Shown: piece by piece, positions 34,569 through 43,372 of the stretch
Layout of the letters: the number at the start of each line of letters is the position of its first letter
Position numbering within the stretch: position 1 is the first letter of the stretch
From: Winogradskyella psychrotolerans
Lineage (GTDB): Bacteria; Bacteroidota; Bacteroidia; Flavobacteriales; Flavobacteriaceae
Assembly: GCF_018860565.1 (NCBI RefSeq)
Contig: NZ_JAHKPS010000022.1
Span: 829,787-893,786 of the forward strand
Direction of reading: 5' to 3'
Length of the DNA stretch: 64,000 nt
Notes under the pieces: generated by a model
Seen by the model: the letters and a program-made list of their open reading frames with translations, nothing else
Databases searched by the model: none
What the model was told of the DNA's origin: nothing
Position numbers and translations under genes: made by a program

Positions 34569-36065
34569 TTATAAGTTTAGTAACTGTAGTGTGGTTAGGT
34601 ATATCGTATTGTTTTCAACTTTGCTTTTTAACCAGGCATAAAAGCTAATGACGAATATATCTTCTTCTTTAATTGTAATCCATTCAAAAGTTGTTTCTAA
34701 TTGATCTTTAAAATTTTCTGTTGTAACTGTTTTTGGTTTTATATAGTATAGTTCTGCGAATTTTAAAAATTGAAGGATTCTGGTTTGCCCTATTTCTTTT
34801 AAATACGTTGAATAACGACGTCTAAAACTTTTTAATCGTGAAAAGAACAAATCGTCTTCTTGTAATTCTATATACAATAAAAGTTCTGCTATGTTTTTTT
34901 TGATTATCCAATCTATCCCTGCTTTTTCTTTATACCATTGATCTGAATGATAAAATTTAGATGAAATAGATTTGGCTTTTGTAAAGTCTTCTCTTTGGAA
35001 ATGAAACATAAAGCAAGTCAGCTGTATGTCTAATAAAGTTTCTGTATCCTTATGTTTTTTAGTTATGTGTTTTTCAACTAAGGCAATGGCTTCATTTTGT
35101 TTATTACTGAAGTTAAGGTTTAAGGCTTCAACTAAAGTTTTCTTTAAGATGAAGGTTTTATAGTAAGCCCCTTTTTTAAGTTGCATTAACTGTTCCATCT
35201 CTTTGATGTAGTGCAGGGACGTTTCAAATTTTTTGTTTCTAAAAAGCGTGTTGGCAATGATATAAACGATTGCAATTTGATAAAAAAGTTGCTTGTCGGT
35301 TTCCTTTTTTTGTTTGAGAATATCGTAACTTTTCATCACAAAGCTTTCAATAGAGTAATATTTTTTTGTGACAAAAGCCGAAATGTTAGCAATCGCTAAA
35401 ATCTGATATAAAGACTTAAAAGAAAGTGATGTGTTAATTTCAATATGATGTGCTTTTAACAAGTGCTCAAGCTCAGATTCAAAGTCGATGACGTTTCCTT
35501 GGTAGGCTACTTCATTTAGTATAGATTTCAGTTTTGCATATACAATATTGAGTTGATCTTCTAATTGGTGTTTTTTCTGATTTGCTTTTTGCTTATTTAT
35601 TAAGTCATCTAGATTTATTTTAGGATAATTTGGAGCATATTGGATTTTAGTATGGTAAATTTCGTTGCGTATGGCAAACAATGAATGTTCATCTGCTAGG
35701 CGTTCTGCTTTGTCTAAAATTTTATAAGCAATGTTGAAATTATTTTGAAGTAAAAATGTACGTGATGCTAAAATGTATTTAACGATCTGCATGTCAATAG
35801 AGTTCTCGTCTTCAAGGTTTTTATTGGCAGTATAATCTATTAAGGATTGTAATAGTCGCTTTCTAAGCGCATGGTAAGCATTACTTTTATCTACTTTATA
35901 GAGTTGTTTGCAAATAGCTTTTGAATCATAGGTAGAGTAGGCTAGTAATTTAAATAATTGAATGTTTTTGGTGTCTTTGCGTTTGTTCTTTTGCTGAAGA
36001 TAATTTACAAATTTCTGATGATCTTCAGTGCTTAATGTATTGATGATTGATTTTATTTCTATCAT
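34569..36065 (-). CDS. Helical-repeat (TPR-like) protein, function unknown
   Basis: 498 residues, no signal peptide and no membrane helix, almost entirely alpha-helical. Segments such as YKILDKAERLADEH, YHTKIQYAPNYPKINLDDL and LHYIKEMEQLMQLKKGAYYKTFILKK look like degenerate TPR units. There is no catalytic signature. It lies convergent to nothing and upstream of the small exported protein gene with a 90-base gap. Similar orphan TPR-like proteins are frequent in Flavobacteriaceae; I cannot give a role. Confidence 0.7.
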   Translation of the reverse strand: MIEIKSIINTLSTEDHQKFVNYLQQKNKRKDTKNIQLFKLLAYSTYDSKAICKQLYKVDKSNAYHALRKRLLQSLIDYTANKNLEDENSIDMQIVKYILASRTFLLQNNFNIAYKILDKAERLADEHSLFAIRNEIYHTKIQYAPNYPKINLDDLINKQKANQKKHQLEDQLNIVYAKLKSILNEVAYQGNVIDFESELEHLLKAHHIEINTSLSFKSLYQILAIANISAFVTKKYYSIESFVMKSYDILKQKKETDKQLFYQIAIVYIIANTLFRNKKFETSLHYIKEMEQLMQLKKGAYYKTFILKKTLVEALNLNFSNKQNEAIALVEKHITKKHKDTETLLDIQLTCFMFHFQREDFTKAKSISSKFYHSDQWYKEKAGIDWIIKKNIAELLLYIELQEDDLFFSRLKSFRRRYSTYLKEIGQTRILQFLKFAELYYIKPKTVTTENFKDQLETTFEWITIKEEDIFVISFYAWLKSKVENNTIYLTTLQLLNL

Positions 36066-36216
36066 TTAATCGTCATTAAATTATTTAATTAATCAGTGAA
36101 TATAATGATTTATTATGTTTGCATATTAAATATATCGTCAGTTTTGTTGTAATTGTTGTTTTATAAATATTGCCTTTTATCTGAGATTTGCTCCATAATC
36201 ATTAAAACCAAACAAG

Positions 36217-36708
36217 ATGAATTATCAAACAACAGTATCGTTAAAAGACGAAGAAAATCTAAACTCAAAAAAGAAAGAAAAGAAAGTGTATAACCATAAG
36301 CCAACACCAGCGTTTATTGGTGCCTCATGGTCGGCTTTACTTATTGGTATGGTTGCTTATTGTGTTGGGCTTTGGAATGCAGAGATGATACTTAATGAAA
36401 AAGGCTATTATTTTACCATTCTCCTTTTTGGATTGTTTTCTGTAATTTCAGTTCAAAAAGCAGTTAGGGACAAGCTAGAAGGTATACAAGTTACAGAGAT
36501 GTATTTTGGTATTAGTTGGTTTACATCCATTGCATCTATTGTTTTATTAACTATTGGACTTTGGAATGCCGATTTAGAATTAAGTGAAAAAGGATTCTAT
36601 GCTATGTCCTTTACTCTAAGTTTGTTTTCGGCCATTGCAGTGCAGAAAAATACCAGAGATGTGGCTTATATAAATAATGAACTAGCGGCAAAAGAAGACG
36701 AACATTAG
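36217..36708 (+). CDS. YiaA/YiaB family inner-membrane protein
   Basis: 163 residues with four membrane helices in two tandem units (about 29-86 and 93-150). Each unit has a GLWNA(E/D) motif after the first helix, an (N/S)EKG(Y/F)Y turn, then a second helix ending (I/V)QK..RD. The N-terminal 25 residues are charged and cytoplasmic. Function is unknown. A -7-like TATGTTTG lies at 36114-36121 without a clear -33 element. A hairpin terminator follows. Confidence 0.88.
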   Translation: MNYQTTVSLKDEENLNSKKKEKKVYNHKPTPAFIGASWSALLIGMVAYCVGLWNAEMILNEKGYYFTILLFGLFSVISVQKAVRDKLEGIQVTEMYFGISWFTSIASIVLLTIGLWNADLELSEKGFYAMSFTLSLFSAIAVQKNTRDVAYINNELAAKEDEH

Positions 36709-36735
36709 TTTTGATGATAGGTTAGATAATAACCC

Positions 36736-36771
36736 AAAACCTTGCAGCATTATATAGTGCTGCGAGGTTTT
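36736..36771 (+). terminator. Terminator of the YiaA/B gene
   Basis: AAAACCTTGCAGCA (36736-36749) and TGCTGCGAGGTTTT (36758-36771) form a 14-bp stem with one G-U pair and an 8-nt loop. Confidence 0.8.
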
Positions 36772-36858
36772 AAAATACTTTTTATAGTTTATTACTTTTA
36801 GACTTTCCATTTTAAAGGGGTATTGAAATATTTTTGATAATTAAATATTAAGAAACAA

Positions 36859-37680
36859 ATGGCATTTACCATTAAAGAAAAATTAAAAAAAAGTCTTAAA
36901 GTGTTTATACTTGTACTTTTAAGCATATTTGTTATGATAGGATCTGTACTTTATTTTTTTCAAGAAAAATTATTGTTTATGCCTAGTAGGTTGTCGCAAA
37001 ATTACCAGTATCAGTTTTATCATGATTTTGAAGAATTATTCCTTAAAACAGATGAAAGTACAAGCATAAATGCACTTCATTTTAAAGCTAAAAACCCAAA
37101 AGGTGTTATCCTTTATTTTCATGGTAATGCTGGCGATTTAAGTCGTTGGGGAGCTATTGCAGAATATTTTGTACTTCAGCAATACGACGTATTTATAATG
37201 GATTATAGAACGTATGGGAAAAGTACAGGGAAATTAAGTGAAGAAGCTTTATATAAAGATGCACAATATTGCTATAATTTCCTCTTAGAACAGTATTCTG
37301 AAAATCAAATTACCTTATATGGCAGATCATTAGGAACGGGAATTGCATCCTATTTAGTTTCAAAAAATAATCCTAAACAACTTATTTTAGAAACACCTTA
37401 TTACAGTATTTTAGATGTTGCAAAAGACAGGTTTCCTATGTTACCGGTAAAACAAGTTTTAAAATATCATTTTCCAACCTATCAGTTTTTACCAAAGTCA
37501 GAATGCCCAATAACAATTATTCATGGTACTGATGATGCGGTTGTACCTTATGCTTCAGGAAAAAAGCTTTCAGAATTAAATATTGAAAACTTAAGCTTTG
37601 TGACTGTAGAAGGTGCTGCTCATAATAATTTGATTGAGTTTGAAGATTACCATAAAACCATTCAAACTATTTTAAACTAA
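36859..37680 (+). CDS. Membrane-anchored alpha/beta hydrolase
   Basis: 273 residues. An N-terminal membrane helix (about 12-33) is followed by an alpha/beta hydrolase domain. Oxyanion-region FHGNAGDLSRW sits near residues 94-104, and nucleophile motif YGRSLGTG near 153-160 (Ser 156). The acid is in HGTDDAVVPYASG (about 230-242) and the final His in GAAHNNLIEF (about 257-266). It resembles the BEM46/YfhR group of serine hydrolases, whose substrates are mostly unknown. It shares a bidirectional terminator with the convergent metalloprotease gene. Confidence 0.9.
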   Translation: MAFTIKEKLKKSLKVFILVLLSIFVMIGSVLYFFQEKLLFMPSRLSQNYQYQFYHDFEELFLKTDESTSINALHFKAKNPKGVILYFHGNAGDLSRWGAIAEYFVLQQYDVFIMDYRTYGKSTGKLSEEALYKDAQYCYNFLLEQYSENQITLYGRSLGTGIASYLVSKNNPKQLILETPYYSILDVAKDRFPMLPVKQVLKYHFPTYQFLPKSECPITIIHGTDDAVVPYASGKKLSELNIENLSFVTVEGAAHNNLIEFEDYHKTIQTILN

Positions 37681-37681
37681 A

Positions 37682-37713
37682 AAAAAGGCTTCAAAATTAA
37701 TTGAAGCCTTTTT
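37682..37713. terminator. Bidirectional terminator
   Basis: AAAAAGGCTTCAA (37682-37694) and TTGAAGCCTTTTT (37701-37713) form a 13-bp perfect stem with a 6-nt loop between the convergent hydrolase and metalloprotease genes. Confidence 0.85.
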
Positions 37714-37736
37714 GTTAAGTTGTATTGTCATCTAGA

Positions 37737-40223
37737 TTATTTAGGATCTAAAATTAAATTAATACGTTCTATAGCATCTGCTATATGAATTCTACTCATG
37801 GTATCTCCACCACGTGCAGAACGTAATTGACTACGTAAAGTTTTTAATTCAGCTCTTACAACCGCTCTAATATCTGATTGGCTAGTATTAACTGGTGTTA
37901 CTTTAACGTAAGGACTAGATCTTCTGCTTGCTGTTTGGTTTTTAGCTGTCATCAAGTATTCTAATCTATCAATATGTGCACGTTGTAAATTACGTCTGTA
38001 TGTGTCTATTTTTTTTCCAGTACGTAATTCACTCCAAATACCTGAACGTAAATCACTCATCATGTCAGGTAAAGAGTAGGCTTTGTTATCAAAGGTATAA
38101 GCTTCAGTTAAACGTTGCATTTTTCCTAAGCTCAAAATGTTATTAACTGTTCTAGATTGTAAAGCACGAACACGTTCTACAGAACCTGTAAACTCAATAC
38201 GATCAAAGATATCTTTGTTAATTAACCATTCTGGAGTCTCAAATAAGTTATCATGAAGAAACTGCATAGCTTCTTTTTGATGTGCTTTTGGTACAGCGGT
38301 GTAAACAGGACCTTCTTGGTCGGCAGCTTTATAATGCTCGTAAACACCTCCAATGTTATTAGATACATGTCCCATATAGCGGTTAAATTGAGAAATTACA
38401 TGACCGTACATTTCTTCTAAATCATCATAATCTTCTCCAGCTTCTGTAGTCCACTCAATTAAATTAGGTACAATACGCTTTAAATTCTTAATACCGTATT
38501 CACTCGCTAACATGGCATTATCACCTAAATCCTCAGTTTGAGAACTTGGGTCAACAACATCTCCAGCTTGTTGATGTCCAAAACGGTACATTGGGTCACC
38601 AGCATGTTTCATAATCCATTCATTAAGAATTGGCTTTTCTTCTTCAGCAGTTTTGTCTAAAATAGGTTTGTAACCCCAAGAAATAGCATATTTATCATAA
38701 GTTCCAATGTCTGGCATTAAAGCTACACCTTCATCTCCAGGTTGAGCTATATAGTTAAAACGTGCATAATCCATAATAGAAGGTGCAGTTCCGTACTTTT
38801 TAGTGAACTCTGCATCACGTAATTTTTCAACAGGATATGCCACACTACTTCCCATATTGTGAGGTAAACCTAAAGTGTGTCCTACTTCGTGAGCTGAAAC
38901 AAAACGAATTAAACGGCCCATGACTTCGTCCTTAAATTGTGGACTCTGTGCATCTGGATTAATAGCAGCTGTTTGTACAAAGAACCAACCACGTAATAAT
39001 GACATTACGTTATGATACCAATTAATATCACTTTCTAAAATTTCACCTGTTCTTGGGTCACTTACGTGAGGGCCATTAGCATTAGGAATTGGTGATGCTA
39101 AATAACGTACAACTGAGTAACGCGCATCTTCTGGGCTCCATTCTGGATCTTCTTCTACAGTAGGAGGATCTTTAGCGATAATAGCATCTTTAAATCCGGC
39201 AGCTTCAAAAGCTACTTGCCAATCTTCAATACCTTGTTTAAGATATTTTCTCCATTTTTCTGGAGTTGCTCTATCAATATAGTAGACAATCTGTTTCTTA
39301 GGAACTACTAATTCTCCACGTTTAAATTTTTCGATGTCTTCGTCTTTAACTTCCAATCTCCAACGATCTAAAAATTCTAAAGTTTTACTTTTTTGATCTT
39401 CCAAACCATAATCGGTTTGGTTACTTGTAAACCAACCTACACGCTCATCAAAATATCGACGCTTCATTGGTACTGCAGGTAATAATATCATAGAGTTATT
39501 AATTTCTATAGAAATCGCACCTGTATTAGAGTTTGATGGTGGTTGACCCGAAGCATAAGTTTTTACCGTACGGGACTCAATGTTTGTAGGGTAAGATTTA
39601 ATGCTTTCGATGTATGAAAGCTGACCATCTAAACGTGAAATTTTATATTGTCGTCTAGCACGTTGAGGAAAGCCTAACGGCTTAACATCTTTTGAAAATA
39701 AATCTGTAACATCAATAACAGTGTTTAAAGAATCTTTACTGAATGCTTTAATTGGAAAAGTAGCAATTACGGGTTCAAAGTTAGAGTTAACTACCGCTTC
39801 ATGTACTGGTAAAGAATCTGCAGCAACTACTTGGTGAGATACCATACGTAGCAATACTTTTTTATTTTTCTTTTCCCATCGTAATACTTGTTCGCTTAAT
39901 TTTCCTCCACCAAAACCAAGTCCTGATGCTGTTTTAGCGATACGTGTAACCATAAGCATTTCTCTATCGAAAAGAGAATCTGGTATTTCATAAAAGAATT
40001 TGTCATCTACATTATGAACAGTAAATAATCCTTTGTCGCTTTTGGCGTCTTTGGTTATAATTTTGCTGTAAGGTTGAGGGTCATTTTTTCCAGGTTTTTT
40101 AGCTGGAGGTTTAGCCATCGCACTGGCGTCTTTACCTGATTTTCCAGCCTTTTTTATAGTAGAGCAAGAAAATGCTAGGAACGCGGAAACTACAAAGAGT
40201 AGCTTAATGGATACGTGTTTCAA
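37737..40223 (-). CDS. Zinc-dependent metalloprotease lipoprotein (DUF5117/DUF4953 type)
   Basis: 828 residues. A lipoprotein signal ends at AFSC (about residue 20). A large N-terminal region (DUF5118/DUF5117 type) is followed by the metzincin zinc site HEVGHTLGLPHN, that is H-E-x2-H-x2-G-x2-H, near residues 439-450. A Met-turn candidate is SIMDYARFNY about 35 residues later. The C-terminal part is helical and rich in Arg. It probably acts in the periplasm or on the outer-membrane surface; substrates are unknown. The start is TTG at 40223. The length is usual for this Bacteroidota family. Confidence 0.9.
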   Translation of the reverse strand: MKHVSIKLLFVVSAFLAFSCSTIKKAGKSGKDASAMAKPPAKKPGKNDPQPYSKIITKDAKSDKGLFTVHNVDDKFFYEIPDSLFDREMLMVTRIAKTASGLGFGGGKLSEQVLRWEKKNKKVLLRMVSHQVVAADSLPVHEAVVNSNFEPVIATFPIKAFSKDSLNTVIDVTDLFSKDVKPLGFPQRARRQYKISRLDGQLSYIESIKSYPTNIESRTVKTYASGQPPSNSNTGAISIEINNSMILLPAVPMKRRYFDERVGWFTSNQTDYGLEDQKSKTLEFLDRWRLEVKDEDIEKFKRGELVVPKKQIVYYIDRATPEKWRKYLKQGIEDWQVAFEAAGFKDAIIAKDPPTVEEDPEWSPEDARYSVVRYLASPIPNANGPHVSDPRTGEILESDINWYHNVMSLLRGWFFVQTAAINPDAQSPQFKDEVMGRLIRFVSAHEVGHTLGLPHNMGSSVAYPVEKLRDAEFTKKYGTAPSIMDYARFNYIAQPGDEGVALMPDIGTYDKYAISWGYKPILDKTAEEEKPILNEWIMKHAGDPMYRFGHQQAGDVVDPSSQTEDLGDNAMLASEYGIKNLKRIVPNLIEWTTEAGEDYDDLEEMYGHVISQFNRYMGHVSNNIGGVYEHYKAADQEGPVYTAVPKAHQKEAMQFLHDNLFETPEWLINKDIFDRIEFTGSVERVRALQSRTVNNILSLGKMQRLTEAYTFDNKAYSLPDMMSDLRSGIWSELRTGKKIDTYRRNLQRAHIDRLEYLMTAKNQTASRRSSPYVKVTPVNTSQSDIRAVVRAELKTLRSQLRSARGGDTMSRIHIADAIERINLILDPK

Positions 40224-40318
40224 AATAGTTGGTTTTTATTAAATTTTGATGAAAATACGGATTCTATTAAGAATCTGTTAATTTAAAAACCGATTTTAGT
40301 ATTTTTTTAACGTGAGTC

Positions 40319-41569
40319 TTAAAGTGTGTTCATATATTCCTGAATTAAATTCAAACCTTCTGTATGGCGCATTGTTGTTCCAATAAAGGGCATGCTTATT
40401 CCTTCAGAATAAAATGATACTCTATAATCAATGACAACACTTTGTTCTACAATATTGCTTTCTTCTAAAGGTGTTTCAAATGCAAGATTTAAAGTAGATT
40501 CGTCTGCACAAGTACCTCCAGGAATATGGCAATGTGCACAGTTAATGTCCATGTAAGCCCTTGCTCTAGTTTCTAATGGAAGTGATGTGTCTTCCCAATT
40601 AGGAAGCGCTCTAACAGAAGAACTGCTTGATAAGCCTGTTAATTGTTGATTACTTATAAATTGCTCTAATTGATTCACCCCATTGATTTCAAAATTCATA
40701 GATCTTAATTTTGGACCTATTGGTATAATATCATTATTATTGTTATGGCAAGTAAAACAATCTGTATTTGAAGGGATTTTATAAGTTGTAGCGTTTGAGC
40801 TGCCTGATGCGTCAATCCAAGTGATAGGTAATGTGCTTCCTGCTAAATCTAAAACGGCATCCGTTTGTTCCTCGTTCCATTTGTAATCTCCAGTTTCCCA
40901 AGATCCATTTAATTTAATTAAAATACGCGTTTCAATAATAGTTCTTCCCAAAGATAGGTCGCGTTCATCTGTATTGTAATAAAAGGTTTTTGCTATTACT
41001 GTATGGTCTGGAAAAATAGGCAAGCCATCTCCATCAAACTCCATACTTGTTCCTTCTGGTAATGCTATGATACGTTGTTTGTGAGCATAATCAGAAAATA
41101 AGGTGGTATTCAGATTATATTCAAAAGCTAAAGGGGTTATTTGTAAATTTTCTAGATTTCCGACAAACAAATTCATTTCAGATAAAACAGGTTTGAATTC
41201 TGTAGCTACATTTGGTAATGCTGTTGTAAAGCTATATACGTCAGTATGAAGGCTGATGTTACCAGAGTTACAAACGGTTTGAATGTAGACATCGTAAGTT
41301 GTGTTGGCTTGTAAATTGATGAGTTGAGTATCTGTGTTAGATTCGGAAATGGTTGTTCCGCTTCCTAAAGCAAATCCTGAAATCCCATATTCTATTGTGT
41401 ATTCTATGGAAGTATCAACGGTATTCCATGTGATTACTGCAGAATTACTGGTAATTGTATTTGAAGAAATATTTGTTACACTATCACAAACAGCGATAAG
41501 ATCATCTGCATCATCTGAGCAAGAAAAAACGGCTAATATAGTTAAACAGAGAATAAGTAACTTTTTCAT
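40319..41569 (-). CDS. SO2930-type diheme c-type cytochrome lipoprotein with fibronectin III domain
   Basis: 416 residues from the ATG at 41569, chosen because it directly precedes a lipoprotein signal (MKKLLILCLTILAVFSC). A longer frame to 41665 would bury that signal. A fibronectin type III domain spans about residues 25-110. It is followed by a domain with two CxxCH heme sites: DCFTCHNN (about 270) and NCAHCHIPGG (about 342-351), the latter in the family setting RARAYMDINCAHCH. It is expected on the periplasmic side or the outer membrane as an electron carrier or oxidase-like protein. The partner is not visible. Confidence 0.82.
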   Translation of the reverse strand: MKKLLILCLTILAVFSCSDDADDLIAVCDSVTNISSNTITSNSAVITWNTVDTSIEYTIEYGISGFALGSGTTISESNTDTQLINLQANTTYDVYIQTVCNSGNISLHTDVYSFTTALPNVATEFKPVLSEMNLFVGNLENLQITPLAFEYNLNTTLFSDYAHKQRIIALPEGTSMEFDGDGLPIFPDHTVIAKTFYYNTDERDLSLGRTIIETRILIKLNGSWETGDYKWNEEQTDAVLDLAGSTLPITWIDASGSSNATTYKIPSNTDCFTCHNNNNDIIPIGPKLRSMNFEINGVNQLEQFISNQQLTGLSSSSSVRALPNWEDTSLPLETRARAYMDINCAHCHIPGGTCADESTLNLAFETPLEESNIVEQSVVIDYRVSFYSEGISMPFIGTTMRHTEGLNLIQEYMNTL

Positions 41570-41663
41570 AATAAGGGACATTTTCTTTATAGAGATCAAA
41601 TGTGAAAATACGAAAAATGTATCAATTATTATGTTTTTACTATTTTTTTGGATTTTGATTTGC

Positions 41664-41697
41664 ATAAAAAAAGGAACTATCTCTCGATAATTCCTTT
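41664..41697 (-). terminator. Terminator of the beta-helix protein gene
   Basis: AAAGGAA (41670-41676) pairs with TTCCTTT (41691-41697). After a C/A mismatch, TATC pairs with GATA. On the minus strand a T run follows the stem. It lies 49 bases past the stop at 41746. Confidence 0.7.
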
Positions 41698-41745
41698 CTT
41701 TAATTTTTAAGTTACGTCGTTGTTACAGTGCTTTAAGTTTATAAC

Positions 41746-43338
41746 TTAAAACACTATAATTTTTTGTGTATGAAATCTTTTGTTTACAGCGTTTTCAACT
41801 GTAATAAAATAGATACCTGATTTAAATTGGTTCACTTGAATTTCATTTTTATTAGTATTTTGTATCAATACTGATTTTCCAGAAATATCATAAAGACTAA
41901 CTTTGTTTATGCCTTCAAAATTAATAAGATTATCAAGCGAAATCTTTTTTTCAATTTTGTTGTAATAAACTAAACCTGTTTCAGTTAAAAAAGTATCTTC
42001 AAGACTTAATTCTGTGTCAGCCTCGAATGCTCCTAAATCTACTGTTGTGTCAATTACTCTTGCATTTCCATTATAATCTAAATTAAATGAGGAAAGTAAG
42101 TTTGAATTATTTCCGGCATTGATAGATGTTGATGATGAATTTGTATTGTAATCATAGCCATCATTTAAAGAAAATGGTGCAAATAGGGAAGATCCAGGGC
42201 TAACGAATAAAGGATCTTGATTAATGTTGTTAGATCCTGTTGCAAAGCCACCTTCTACATTACAATAATCTACTGTAGGGTCTGATACACCAGCACCTAC
42301 ACGATATATCTCGGCAACTGAATTATTATCCCAAAAGATAGAGTTATAGATGTTAGAGTTTGTGCTAAATCTTATTGTAGTTGATGCAGCAGAAGAGTTT
42401 TCAACTTTATTTCCAGAAAATGTACAATTAACAATATTGTGATTTCCAGTGTTAAAAGTGGTGTGCATATATACAGTATTAGAAGCTGAAATATTTCCAA
42501 GAATTACTGAATTGTATAGGTTGAAATCAGTATCGTCACCAATTGTTGCTGCACCTCCAAAGTCTTGTGCTGTATTTCCCGATATTTCGCATCTATCCAT
42601 TATTAATGAAGTAACACCATTTCCCGTTGAAATTCCACCTCCAGAACCTAAAGTACAAGTGTTATTGTATATTTTGGTTCTAAGAATTATTGCAGTACCA
42701 GATTGACTTAAATATATTCCTCCTCCAATATCTACTGATGTGTTATTATTTATAGAACAATCTTCAATTTTAATATTGCCAGATTCAGAGACTATTGCGC
42801 CACCAAAATCTTTAGAGTAATTTGAAATAAATGTACAATTGGCAATTGTTGGGCTTCCATTCAAATTATATAGTCCACCGCCTTTAGAGCCATTAGATAC
42901 ATTATTTGCATAACCATTGATTATTCTAAATCCATCTAATCTAGTCTGTGTATTTACATTAGACATATAAACGACATGATTGGTATTGTCAGTATCTATG
43001 CCAACTGTTCCTATGTCACCATTTAGAGTAGTTAAGTTTGCAGCGATGTCTCTTTCGTTTACATTTGATTCTGTACCATCGAAACTACCATAAAGTTTTA
43101 CTCCACTCGGAATATTGAATCCATTAGATGTAGAAGGTTTATAAATACCAGATTTTACCCAGATTTGGTCACCAATAATAGAATTAATCAAAGCTGTTTC
43201 AATGTCAGTGTAGGCATTGGTCCAACTTGATCCATTATTTGATCCAGAAGCAGAATTATCAACATAAATTTGAGCACTACATATCGATGTTACGCAGATA
43301 AATGCAAATACAGTTAAAAGGAGTAATTTTATTTTCAT
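41746..43338 (-). CDS. Secreted parallel beta-helix protein with type IX sorting domain (type A)
   Basis: 530 residues. A signal peptide (about 1-22, ending CSAQ) is followed by the Bacteroidota repeat opening YVDNSASGSNNGSSWTNAY. Then come right-handed beta-helix rungs rich in N-N, GNT and GGG turns (about 120-400), with the choice-of-anchor Q-like segment SINAGNNSN...LDYNGNARV. The final roughly 80 residues form a type A type IX sorting domain (VSLYDISGKSVL...FKSGIYFITVE, ending KKI-like IIVF). It should be exported and attached to or released from the cell surface. Substrate-binding or adhesin roles are possible; no catalytic residues can be assigned. Confidence 0.87.
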   Translation of the reverse strand: MKIKLLLLTVFAFICVTSICSAQIYVDNSASGSNNGSSWTNAYTDIETALINSIIGDQIWVKSGIYKPSTSNGFNIPSGVKLYGSFDGTESNVNERDIAANLTTLNGDIGTVGIDTDNTNHVVYMSNVNTQTRLDGFRIINGYANNVSNGSKGGGLYNLNGSPTIANCTFISNYSKDFGGAIVSESGNIKIEDCSINNNTSVDIGGGIYLSQSGTAIILRTKIYNNTCTLGSGGGISTGNGVTSLIMDRCEISGNTAQDFGGAATIGDDTDFNLYNSVILGNISASNTVYMHTTFNTGNHNIVNCTFSGNKVENSSAASTTIRFSTNSNIYNSIFWDNNSVAEIYRVGAGVSDPTVDYCNVEGGFATGSNNINQDPLFVSPGSSLFAPFSLNDGYDYNTNSSSTSINAGNNSNLLSSFNLDYNGNARVIDTTVDLGAFEADTELSLEDTFLTETGLVYYNKIEKKISLDNLINFEGINKVSLYDISGKSVLIQNTNKNEIQVNQFKSGIYFITVENAVNKRFHTQKIIVF

Positions 43339-43372
43339 ATTTTAATTTTTTATTTAAATAATATTAGTGTTT

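Noticed and set aside
41334-41690. 118-residue plus-strand frame
   Set aside because: Antisense to the start of the cytochrome lipoprotein gene; no protein-like features.
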